Shown in pieces: positions 50,729-57,857 of a stretch of DNA of 64,000 nucleotides. Under the pieces are notes generated by a model. The model had not been told where the DNA came from, did not search any database, and saw nothing but the letters and a program-made list of their open reading frames with translations. Position 1 is the first letter of the stretch. The number at the start of each line of letters is the position of its first letter. This DNA is from Rhodobacter capsulatus. Lineage in GTDB: Bacteria; Pseudomonadota; Alphaproteobacteria; Rhodobacterales; Rhodobacteraceae. Location: assembly GCF_005144475.1 (NCBI RefSeq), contig NZ_SWJZ01000043.1, positions 54,352 to 118,351 on the forward strand. The letters are read 5' to 3'. Both the position numbers and the translations under genes were made by a program.

Positions 50729-51555
50729 GGGCCGTCAAACCCGCGGTCATGGCTGATCGAGGGCACGCGGGCCCGGGCCTCGGCGACGCGGGCAAGGTCC
50801 AGATCGACCAGCGTCACCCCGGGCTCCGTGCCGCCATCGGCCAGCACCTCGCCCCAGGGCGCGACGGCCAGGCTGTGGCCATGCGTGCGGCGCGGTTTTC
50901 CGGCATGCGCCGCGTGGGTGCCACATTGCGCCGGGGCCAGCACGAAACAGGTGTTTTCAATCGCCCGCGCCCGGATCAGGCTTTCCCAATGCGCCGCCCC
51001 CGTGGTGTCGTTGAAGGCGGCGGGCAGGGTCAGCACTTGCGCCCCCGCCTGCGAGAGCCTGCGGAAGAGCTGCGGAAACCGCAGGTCGTAACAGATCGCC
51101 ATGCCGATCCGCGCGAAACCGGCCTCGGCCAGCACGGCGCGGGTGCCCGGCCGGTAGGCCTCGGATTCGCGATACCGTTCGGTCGGGCTGACATCGACGT
51201 CGAACATGTGGATCTTGTCGTACCGCGCCACGATCTGCCCCGAAGGCCCGATCAGGAACGACCGGTTGGCAAAGCGGCCATCGGCATCATGGGTCTTCAG
51301 CCCGAGCGAGCCGATCAGAAGCCAGATCCCCAGACGATCCGCCTCGGCGCGCAGGGCGGAAAGCGTCGCATCCTCTTCCTCAGGCGCCAGCACCGCGCGT
51401 TGCAAGGCGCGGTCCGAGGACAGGAGATTGGTGCATTCCGGGGTCAGCACGAAACCCGCTCCCGCGGCGGCGGCCTGGCGGAGGAAATCGACCGTCACCG
51501 GCAGATTCGCCGCCGGATCATCCCCCACCGACAGTTGCACAAGAGCGGCGCGCAT
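50725..51555 (-). CDS. Carbon-nitrogen hydrolase (nitrilase superfamily, Nit1/omega-amidase-like)
   Basis: A 276-residue nitrilase-fold amidase. The Glu-Lys-Cys triad is E40 (VLTPECTN), K114 (YDKIHMFDVD) and C155 (GMAICYDLRFPQLF). The whole sequence resembles the Nit1/Nit2 branch, whose known members hydrolyse deaminated glutathione or omega-amides of ketoacids. Adjacency to a glutaredoxin gene (1-bp overlap) fits a thiol-metabolite repair role but does not prove it. Confidence 0.88.
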   Translation of the reverse strand: MRAALVQLSVGDDPAANLPVTVDFLRQAAAAGAGFVLTPECTNLLSSDRALQRAVLAPEEEDATLSALRAEADRLGIWLLIGSLGLKTHDADGRFANRSFLIGPSGQIVARYDKIHMFDVDVSPTERYRESEAYRPGTRAVLAEAGFARIGMAICYDLRFPQLFRRLSQAGAQVLTLPAAFNDTTGAAHWESLIRARAIENTCFVLAPAQCGTHAAHAGKPRRTHGHSLAVAPWGEVLADGGTEPGVTLVDLDLARVAEARARVPSISHDRGFDGP

Positions 51556-51812
51556 CAGTCCGCCAGCATCGGATCAAGCTTGCCCGCGGCGTCAAGCGCA
51601 TGGAGGTCGTCGCAGCCGCCGACATGCACGCCGCCGATGAAGATCTGCGGCACGGTATGGCGGCCGTTCGCGCGATCCCGCATCGCGGCCCGCAAGGCCG
51701 GATCGGCGCCGACATCGGTTTCCTCGAAGGCGGCGCCCTTGGCCGTCAGCAGGTCCTTGGCGGCGAGGCAATAGGGGCAGGTGCGGGTGGTGTAGATTTC
51801 GACGCGTTTCAT
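51555..51812 (-). CDS. grxC: Glutaredoxin 3
   Basis: An 85-residue dithiol glutaredoxin reducing disulfides with glutathione. The redox site is C12-P-Y-C15 in YTTRTCPYC; the cis-proline loop is HTVPQIFIGGVHVGGCDDLHALD with TVP and GGCDD glutathione-binding residues. Start at MKRVEIY (ATG 51812) has an AGGAG ribosome site. Second in the comF-grxC-nitrilase-marR unit, the order shared by many alphaproteobacteria. Confidence 0.94.
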   Translation of the reverse strand: MKRVEIYTTRTCPYCLAAKDLLTAKGAAFEETDVGADPALRAAMRDRANGRHTVPQIFIGGVHVGGCDDLHALDAAGKLDPMLAD

Positions 51813-51843
51813 GGGAGCTCCTTCTGCCCCCAAGGTAAGGGCT

Positions 51844-52581
51844 TCAGCCGTCGCGTGCAACGCGGGCCAGAGCCGCAACCGAAACCCTGGCTGCGCCCGC
51901 CGCCAGGGCCGCCTCGGTCGTGGCTTCCAGCGTCGCCCCCGAGGTCAGCACGTCGTCGATCAGCAGAAGATGCTTGCCGCGGATCCGGTCCAGATGTTTC
52001 GGGCTGACCGCGATCGCGCCGTCCAGGTTGGCCCGGCGTTCGGCCCGGGTCATCCCCTCCATCGCCGCGGTGGGCCGAACCCGCAGGAACAGATCGGGCA
52101 GGCAGGCCAGTCCGCAGTCCCGCGCCAGGGCCTGCGCCAGCAGCGCCGACTGGTTGAACTTGCGCCGCAACAGCCGCAGCCGGTGCAGCGGCACCGGCGC
52201 CACCAGCATCTTCGGCCGCAGGATCGGCGTGGCCGCCCGCGCCAGCATCCCGGCGAGCGGCGGCACCAGATCGAGCCGGTCGGCATGTTTCAGCTGCAGC
52301 ACCAGTTTCCGCCCGGTGCCCGCATAGAGAAACGCCGCCCGCCCCCGCGCCCAGGGCCGAGGCTGCGCAAGACAGTCGTCGCAGAGCACCGGCCCCGCAT
52401 CCTCGCCCGGCAGCGGCGTGCCGCAGCAATCGCAGACGGTGCCGCTCAGAAACGAGATCTCGCGCCAGCACGGACCGCACAGCCCGTCATCGGAGCCGAC
52501 CGCCGCCCCGCAACAGATACAGCGCGGCGGAAACACCGTATGCAAGGCCAGCCGCAAGGCCGCGCGCAGCGCGTCTGGCAT
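51844..52581 (-). CDS. comF: ComF family protein (phosphoribosyltransferase-like DNA uptake factor)
   Basis: A 245-residue protein with an N-terminal double zinc-ribbon region (CICCGAAVG, CGPCW, CDCCGTPLPG, CDDC) and a C-terminal phosphoribosyltransferase fold with LLIDDVLTSGATLEATTEAAL. ComF helps draw DNA into the cell in natural transformation; in Rhodobacter capsulatus com homologues serve gene transfer agent recipients. Start ATG 52581 is preferred; an ATG at 52617 would overlap the divergent methyltransferase start. First gene of its operon. Confidence 0.9.
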   Translation of the reverse strand: MPDALRAALRLALHTVFPPRCICCGAAVGSDDGLCGPCWREISFLSGTVCDCCGTPLPGEDAGPVLCDDCLAQPRPWARGRAAFLYAGTGRKLVLQLKHADRLDLVPPLAGMLARAATPILRPKMLVAPVPLHRLRLLRRKFNQSALLAQALARDCGLACLPDLFLRVRPTAAMEGMTRAERRANLDGAIAVSPKHLDRIRGKHLLLIDDVLTSGATLEATTEAALAAGAARVSVAALARVARDG

Positions 52582-52615
52582 CTGCGGACGAACCGCCCTA
52601 TCTTTCGCGCTGACC

Positions 52616-53431
52616 ATGACCCAATCCCCTCGCCTGACCGACCGCACCGCCCTGTTGCGCCACCGTGCCCGCGCCCGAAGCCTCGGGCCCGAGCTGTTCC
52701 TGCACGACGACGCCGCCGTCGAATTGCAGGAGAGACTGAACGAGGTTAACAGAACCTTTACATCTGCGGCTGTGGTGACGCCTTTTTTGCAACCCTGGGC
52801 AGAAATCCTGCCCGGTGCGAAGATCGTCGCCGATGAGGAGCTGCTTGATCTCGCCCCCGGGGCGCATGATCTGGTGGTGCATGCGATGTGCCTGCACTGG
52901 GCCGAGGATCCGGTGGGGCAGATCGTGCAATGCGCCCGGGCGCTGCGGCCGGACGGGCTGTTCATCGCCGTGCTGTTCGGCGGGCAGACCCTGTCCGAGC
53001 TGCGCGCGGTTCTGGCCGAGGCCGAGGTGGAGCTGACCGGAGGCCTGTCGCCGCGCGTCTTGCCGATGGGCGAGATCCGCGATCTGGGGGCGCTGTTGCA
53101 ACGCGCCGGGCTGGCGCTGCCGGTGGCCGACAGCGTGTTGCGCAAGGTCAGCTACGGCGATCCGCTGAAGCTTTTGCACGATCTGCGCGCGATGGGCGAG
53201 ACGAATGCGCTGAGCGCGCGGCGGCGCAGTTTCACCCCCCGCGCGGTGCTGCTGCAGGCGCTGGCCCGTTACGCGGCCCATTTCGCCGATGCCGAGGGCC
53301 GCGTGCGGGCCAGTTTCGACATGGTCTGGCTGACCGGCTGGAAACCGCATGAAAGCCAGCAAAAACCGCTGCGCCCGGGTTCGGCGACCTGTTCCCTCAC
53401 CGAGGTTCTGGGCAAAACGCCGCAGGGGTGA
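52616..53431 (+). CDS. SAM methyltransferase-like protein (BioC/NDUFAF5-like) lacking motif I
   Basis: A 271-residue protein with the N-terminal pattern LFLHDDAAVELQERLNEVNRTF seen in NDUFAF5/BioC-like methyltransferases, then AHDLVVHAMCLHWAEDPVGQIVQCARALRPDGLFIAVLFGGQTLSELR, the class I fold's motifs II-III. The expected glycine-rich SAM loop (GxGxG) after the first strand is missing: the stretch reads PFLQPWAEILPGAKIVADEE. It may not bind SAM in the usual way. Divergent from comF with only 34 bp between starts. Confidence 0.78.
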   Translation: MTQSPRLTDRTALLRHRARARSLGPELFLHDDAAVELQERLNEVNRTFTSAAVVTPFLQPWAEILPGAKIVADEELLDLAPGAHDLVVHAMCLHWAEDPVGQIVQCARALRPDGLFIAVLFGGQTLSELRAVLAEAEVELTGGLSPRVLPMGEIRDLGALLQRAGLALPVADSVLRKVSYGDPLKLLHDLRAMGETNALSARRRSFTPRAVLLQALARYAAHFADAEGRVRASFDMVWLTGWKPHESQQKPLRPGSATCSLTEVLGKTPQG

Positions 53432-53463
53432 GGTCGCGCAAAGATTGCACAAGGATATTGTTC

Positions 53464-53493
53464 AGCTTTTCATTGACCCGAAATGAAAAAGCT
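53464..53493. promoter_or_regulatory. Inverted repeat upstream of hemH
   Basis: AGCTTTT-CAT (53464-53472) mirrors ATG-AAAAAGCT (53483-53493) with a one-base difference, around TGACCCGAA. TATACC (53493-53498) follows and TTGACC (53473-53478) lies inside, so the palindrome overlaps the likely promoter. Possible iron- or heme-responsive operator. Confidence 0.5.
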
Positions 53494-53528
53494 ATACCTC
53501 CGGGACCGGACAGCCATCAGGACACGTC

Positions 53529-54584
53529 ATGACGATCGCCAACCGCATCCTTTCGCACGCCCCCGCCGACCATCCGCCGGTGCCGGTGCCGCGTGTCGGC
53601 GTGCTTTTGGCCAATCTCGGCACGCCCGACGCAACCGACTACTGGTCGATGCGGCGCTATCTGAACGAATTCCTGTCCGACCGCCGGGTGATCGACTATC
53701 CGATCTGGAAATGGCAGCCGCTGTTGCAGCTGATCATCCTGTCGAAGCGGCCCTTCACCTCGGGCAACAACTATCGCTCGATCTGGAACGAGGAGCGCGA
53801 CGAAAGCCCGCTGATGACGATCACCCGCGATCAGGTGCGCAAGCTGCGCGCCGCGGTCGAGACGCGCTATGGCGCGGGCAATGTGGTGGTCGATTTCTGC
53901 ATGCGCTACGGCAACCCCTCGACCCGTGACGTGCTCGATGACATGCTGGCGCAGGGCTGCGAACGCATTCTGTTCCTGCCGCTTTATCCGCAATATGCGG
54001 GCGCCACCTCGGCCACGGCGAATGACCAGTTCTTTCGCGCGCTGATGCAGGTCAAACGCCAGCCCGCCGCCCGCACCGCGCCGGAATATTTCGCAAGGCC
54101 CAGCTATATCGAGGCGCTGGCCAGTTCGGTCGAGCGGGTCTATGCGACGCTCGACACCCGGCCCGATGTGCTGGTGGCCTCCTATCACGGGATGCCGAAA
54201 CGCTATCACCGCGAGGGCGACCCCTATCATTGCCAGTGCCAGAAGACCTCGCGGCTGTTGCGCGAGCGGCTGGGCTGGGGGCCGGATTCGATCGACACCA
54301 CCTTTCAATCCGTCTTCGGCACCGAGGAATGGCTGCGCCCCTATACGGTCGAGCATGTGGTGCAGCTGGCGGAAGCGGGCAAGAAGAACATCGCGGTGAT
54401 TTCCCCCGCCTTTTCCGCCGATTGCATCGAGACGCTGGAAGAGATCAACGGCGAGATCCGCGAGGCGTTTGAGCATGCGGGCGGCGAAAGCTTCACCTAT
54501 GTGCCCTGCCTGAACGACGACGACCTGCACATCGCAGCGCTTCTGGAAGTGGTCGAGGAAAATCTGGCGGGCTGGATCGACTGA
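53529..54584 (+). CDS. hemH: Ferrochelatase
   Basis: Inserts Fe(II) into protoporphyrin IX to make heme. The 351-residue protein has VGVLLANLGTPDATDYWSMRRYLNEFLSD at the N-terminus, VDFCMRYGNPS, LFLPLYPQYAGATSATA, LVASYHGMPKRYHREGDPYHCQCQKT (catalytic His in SYHGMP) and VISPAFSADCIETLEEI. Length typical. In a phototroph this enzyme stands at the heme/bacteriochlorophyll branch, which makes its upstream palindrome interesting. Ends at a bidirectional terminator. Confidence 0.97.
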   Translation: MTIANRILSHAPADHPPVPVPRVGVLLANLGTPDATDYWSMRRYLNEFLSDRRVIDYPIWKWQPLLQLIILSKRPFTSGNNYRSIWNEERDESPLMTITRDQVRKLRAAVETRYGAGNVVVDFCMRYGNPSTRDVLDDMLAQGCERILFLPLYPQYAGATSATANDQFFRALMQVKRQPAARTAPEYFARPSYIEALASSVERVYATLDTRPDVLVASYHGMPKRYHREGDPYHCQCQKTSRLLRERLGWGPDSIDTTFQSVFGTEEWLRPYTVEHVVQLAEAGKKNIAVISPAFSADCIETLEEINGEIREAFEHAGGESFTYVPCLNDDDLHIAALLEVVEENLAGWID

Positions 54585-54607
54585 TCCGCCCGGCCGCGAC
54601 CGGACAT

Positions 54608-54633
54608 GAAAAAGGGGGCCGCGGGCCCCCTTT
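54608..54633. terminator. Bidirectional terminator between hemH and L,D-transpeptidase
   Basis: AAAAAGGGGGCC-GCG-GGCCCCCTTT hairpin with A-run and T-run on opposite sides, between convergent genes. Confidence 0.88.
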
Positions 54634-54654
54634 GCCTTGCCGATGATCCGGGTC

Positions 54655-55266
54655 TCAGATCAGCACGACCTGGGTGCCGACCTGCGCCAGTTCGAACAGT
54701 TCCTCGACATGCTGGTTGAACAGGCCGATGCAGCCGTTCGACGACTTGCGGCCGATCTTGCGGGTGTCGTGGGTGCCGTGGATGCGGTAATATTGCCAGC
54801 TCAGATACATCGCCCGCGTGCCCAGCGGATTGTCCGGACCGGCTTCGACGAAATCCGGCCATTCCGGGTTGCGCTGCTTCATCGAGGGGGTCGGCGACCA
54901 GGTCGGGTTCTTCACCTTGCGGATGATCTCGGTGCGGCCGCGGCGGGTCAGCTCTTCGGACACCGGCACCGAGGTCGGGTAAAGCTTGTAGACCGACTCG
55001 TCTTCGGACCAGAAATGCAGCGCCCGCGAAATCGTGTCGACAAGGATGATGCCGTTTTTGGTGTTCGAGAAATAGGGCTTCCAGTCGAGTTCCCGGAAGC
55101 TCGAGATGTTGCGCCGCATGTTGGTGTTGGCGCTTTCCTCGTGCTGTTCGGCGCCGGTATCCGGCAGGGCCTGGGCAAGGACCGCAGGCGCGGCCAGCGC
55201 GGCCCCGGCAAATGCGGCGGTGCCGAGGAAGGAACGGCGATCGAGCATCTTGCGCGCATCCGACAT
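54655..55266 (-). CDS. L,D-transpeptidase (YkuD family), twin-arginine signal
   Basis: A 203-residue exported enzyme. LDRRSFLGTAAFAGAALAAPA is a twin-arginine type signal. The YkuD active site is HGTHDTRKIGRKSSNGCIGLF, with H163/H166 and nucleophile C179. Such enzymes form 3-3 peptidoglycan crosslinks or attach proteins to diaminopimelate. Start at MSDARK (ATG 55266); MLDRRSF six codons later is also possible. One of two L,D-transpeptidases within 2 kb, with a CAP lipoprotein between. Confidence 0.9.
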   Translation of the reverse strand: MSDARKMLDRRSFLGTAAFAGAALAAPAVLAQALPDTGAEQHEESANTNMRRNISSFRELDWKPYFSNTKNGIILVDTISRALHFWSEDESVYKLYPTSVPVSEELTRRGRTEIIRKVKNPTWSPTPSMKQRNPEWPDFVEAGPDNPLGTRAMYLSWQYYRIHGTHDTRKIGRKSSNGCIGLFNQHVEELFELAQVGTQVVLI

Positions 55267-55426
55267 GGGGTGAACTCCGTGGGCGTAAACGATTCTGGGC
55301 GCTTCCATAATGCTGCTGCGCTGCAGGTGCAAATCAAACCGGCGTCATTGTGACGTTTCACGCAACTGTGGGTTTGCGCCGCCGCGCGCGGCGGTGTAAG
55401 GCACCGCTCAAATCCGAGGGGAACCC

Positions 55427-55936
55427 ATGATCCGCGCAACCGCCCTGCTTGTTTCGGCCAGCCTTGCTTTGGCAGCCTGCACCACTTCCGGCGAACAGAT
55501 CGGCCCCGATGGCAAGCCGCTGCCGAAGATGTATCGCATCACCAAGGGGGATGCGAAGGAAATCCCGGTGCGGGTGCTTGAGGCCATGAACACGCTGCGG
55601 GCCGCCCGCGGCACGGCGCCGGTGGCGCTGAACCCGGCGCTGACCGCCGCTGCCGAACGGCATTCCCGCGACATGGCCGACCAGAACCGGCCCTGGCACT
55701 GGGGCTCGGACGGGTCCTCGCCGCTGCAGCGCGTGCAGCGCGCGGGCTTCATGGGCCAGTTCCTCGGCGAGAACATCTCCGAGACCTACGAGACCGAGAC
55801 CGAGACGCTCTCGGCCTGGATGGGGCTGGCCGACACCCGCGACGTGATCCTGAACCCGGCGGCGACGCAGATGGGCATTTCCTGGTATCAGGAGCCCTCG
55901 GGCAAGATCTGGTGGACGATGGTCACCGGCCAGTAA
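55427..55936 (+). CDS. CAP-domain lipoprotein
   Basis: A 169-residue protein with lipobox L-A-A-C (C18) and a CAP/SCP domain at about 45-165: LEAMNTLRAARGTAPVALNPALTAAAERHSRDMADQNRPWHWGSDGSSPLQRVQRAGF, GENISETYETETETLSAWMGLADTRDVILNPAATQMGISWYQ. The histidine of ERHSRDM and H in WHWG are CAP-site positions. Bacterial CAP proteins are often tied to the envelope; function unknown. Gene neighbours suggest cell-wall work. Terminator at 55957. Confidence 0.87.
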   Translation: MIRATALLVSASLALAACTTSGEQIGPDGKPLPKMYRITKGDAKEIPVRVLEAMNTLRAARGTAPVALNPALTAAAERHSRDMADQNRPWHWGSDGSSPLQRVQRAGFMGQFLGENISETYETETETLSAWMGLADTRDVILNPAATQMGISWYQEPSGKIWWTMVTGQ

Positions 55937-55956
55937 GCCGAACCGCACCAAGGACG

Positions 55957-55981
55957 AAAAAGGCCCCCGCGGGGGCCTTTT
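55957..55981. terminator. Bidirectional terminator between CAP and second L,D-transpeptidase
   Basis: AAAGGCCCCC-GC-GGGGGCCTTTT stem of 10 bp with flanking A-run and T-run, between convergent genes. Confidence 0.88.
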
Positions 55982-55998
55982 GCATGTCCGGGGCCGGA

Positions 55999-56502
55999 TC
56001 AGGGGAAGATGAAGATCGGCGTGCCGTTCGGCACCATCGCGAAGATTTCCTCGATCTCGTCATCCTTGACCGCGATGCAGCCCGCCGTCCAGTCGCCGCG
56101 GGTGCCGCGGTATTTCCGCCCCTGCCCGTGGATCATGATGTCGCCGCCCGGCTTGCGACCCCGCGACTCGGCATAGGCCGTATCCTCTGCGTTCGGATAA
56201 GAGACCCGCAGCGACAGGTGATAGGCCGAATTCGGATTGTGCATCGAGATGTGGTAAAGCCCTTCGGGGGTCTTGCCGTCGCCCTCGAAGCGCTTCTTGC
56301 CGACCGGGTTGCCGCCCAGCGCGATCTTGTATTTCCGCACCACGTCGTCGCCTGCGAACAGAAACATCTTCCGTTTGCGCTTGAACACCTGGATCTGGGT
56401 GATCCGGGGCCCGGAATAGTTGCGGAATTTCGCGGAATCGCCGCCGCAAGCGGCCAGAAGGGTGAGGCTGGAAAGCCCCAGAAGAAGCGTGCGACGGTGC
56501 AT
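55999..56502 (-). CDS. L,D-transpeptidase-like lipoprotein (YkuD family)
   Basis: A 167-residue protein with lipobox L-A-A-C (C19) after an RR-containing signal MHRRTLLLGLSSLTLLAAC. The YkuD domain covers about 33-167: ITQIQVFKRKRKMFLFAGDDVVRKYKIALGGNPVGKKRFEGDGKTPEGLYHI and IMIHGQGRKYRGTRGDWTAGCIAV, with H125 and nucleophile C142. It should act on peptidoglycan stem peptides from the outer or inner membrane. The GDGKTPEG motif is typical. Confidence 0.9.
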   Translation of the reverse strand: MHRRTLLLGLSSLTLLAACGGDSAKFRNYSGPRITQIQVFKRKRKMFLFAGDDVVRKYKIALGGNPVGKKRFEGDGKTPEGLYHISMHNPNSAYHLSLRVSYPNAEDTAYAESRGRKPGGDIMIHGQGRKYRGTRGDWTAGCIAVKDDEIEEIFAMVPNGTPIFIFP

Positions 56503-56581
56503 GACGTGCCTGTGTGCTGCCGGTAGTTTGGTGTTATCGTTGCGCCCAGCCTAACAAGAAATCAGGCCGGGCGCGATGGCC

Positions 56582-57805
56582 TTACGTGCGCCGGAAGCTT
56601 GCCGCAAGCTCGATATGCGCCGAATGGCGGAACTGATCGACCACGATCGCGTCAGCCAGCGCAAAGCCCGCCTGCACAAGCTTTTCGGCATCGCGGGCAA
56701 AGGTCACCGGGTTGCAGGACACATAGGTCAGGTTGCGCAGCTTTGACGCGGCGATCTCGGCCACCTGCGCCTCGGCGCCCGCCCGCGGCGGGTCGATCAC
56801 CACGGCGTCGAACCGGTCGATCTCGTCGGGAAGCAGCGGGCGGCGGAACAGATCGCGGACCTCGTGGGTGAGAAGCCGGAGGCCCTGCGCCCCGCGCCAG
56901 CCCTTGTCGAGCGCCGCCAGCATCGCGGCCTCGCTTTCGACCGCATGAACCTCGGCCGTGGCCGCCAGCGGCAGGGCAAAGGTGCCGCAACCGGCGAAAA
57001 GATCGGCAATCTTCAAGGCCCCGCGGGTGCTCTCACGGACAAAGGCGACCAAGGCCGCCTCGCCCGCCGCGGTGGCCTGCAAAAACGCCCCGGGCGGCGG
57101 ATTGACCCGCGCCGCCCCGAAGCCTTGCAGCGCCGGACGGCGGGCGGCGACGGTCTCGGCCTCCCAGGACAGCCGGGCGAAATCATGCTGTTCGGCCAGC
57201 CCGGCAAGGGTCTGAAACAACGCCGGGTCCATCTCCTTGCCGCCCCTGGCCGCGACTTCCAGCCCGGCCTCCGACAGCGTCACCGCAAAGGCGATCTCGC
57301 CCTTGCGCGAGGCCCCCGCCGCGGTCATCGCGTTCAGCGCGGGCAGCACGGCCAGCAATTCCGGCCGCAGGATCCGGCAATGGGGCACCTCGACCACCGT
57401 ATCCGAGGCGCGGGCGTGAAAGCCGACCAAGGTGCCCTTTTTCGTGCGTCGTCCGGAAAAGGTGGCGCGACGGCGCGAAAACTCGGGCGAGGTTTCGACG
57501 CGCGCGATCCGGGCGGCAATGCCCCGGCCCGCCAGCGCGGTTTCCACCACCTGCGCCTTCCAGCCCGCGACGAAGCTTTCGGACGCATGCTGCAGCAGAC
57601 AGCCGCCACAGGCGCGGTAATGCGGACAGGGCGCCTTGACCCGGTCGGGGGATGGCGTGACGATCGAGGGCGCGGCAATGCGGCCGTTTTCGACCGTCCC
57701 CTCGATCACTTCGCCGGGCAGCGCCATCGCCACATGCACGGTGCCATCAAGCCCGTGGGCGACGCCATCGGCAAGCAGGGACAGACGGTCGATGGTGAGG
57801 GACAT
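56582..57805 (-). CDS. 23S rRNA (uracil-C5)-methyltransferase, RlmCD/RumA-like
   Basis: A 407-residue class I methyltransferase forming 5-methyluridine in RNA. It has a short TRAM-like N-terminus (SLLADGVAHGLDGTVHVAMALPGEVIEG), a 4Fe-4S-type cysteine set (CPHYRACGGCLLQHA plus a later cysteine in VPHCRIL), the SAM loop DLFAGCGTFALPLA, DPPRAGAEAQ and the catalytic SCNPVTFARDAEKL. Exact rRNA site cannot be given. Lies 52 bp downstream of the ABC exporter gene on the same strand. Confidence 0.92.
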   Translation of the reverse strand: MSLTIDRLSLLADGVAHGLDGTVHVAMALPGEVIEGTVENGRIAAPSIVTPSPDRVKAPCPHYRACGGCLLQHASESFVAGWKAQVVETALAGRGIAARIARVETSPEFSRRRATFSGRRTKKGTLVGFHARASDTVVEVPHCRILRPELLAVLPALNAMTAAGASRKGEIAFAVTLSEAGLEVAARGGKEMDPALFQTLAGLAEQHDFARLSWEAETVAARRPALQGFGAARVNPPPGAFLQATAAGEAALVAFVRESTRGALKIADLFAGCGTFALPLAATAEVHAVESEAAMLAALDKGWRGAQGLRLLTHEVRDLFRRPLLPDEIDRFDAVVIDPPRAGAEAQVAEIAASKLRNLTYVSCNPVTFARDAEKLVQAGFALADAIVVDQFRHSAHIELAASFRRT

Positions 57806-57857
57806 GGGCGGGGCTCCTTTGCGCCCCGCTTAGCCGATGGGCCGGGGCACGCCAAGC

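Noticed and set aside
52582..52617. Earlier comF start at 52617
   Set aside because: It would overlap the ATG of the divergent methyltransferase; the ComF-like sequence begins after MPDALR.
52746..52760. Another TTAA-N7-TTTA site that could control comF
   Set aside because: It lies inside the methyltransferase coding region (codons for N-R-T-F), about 165 bp from comF, and a near match by chance is expected at this density.
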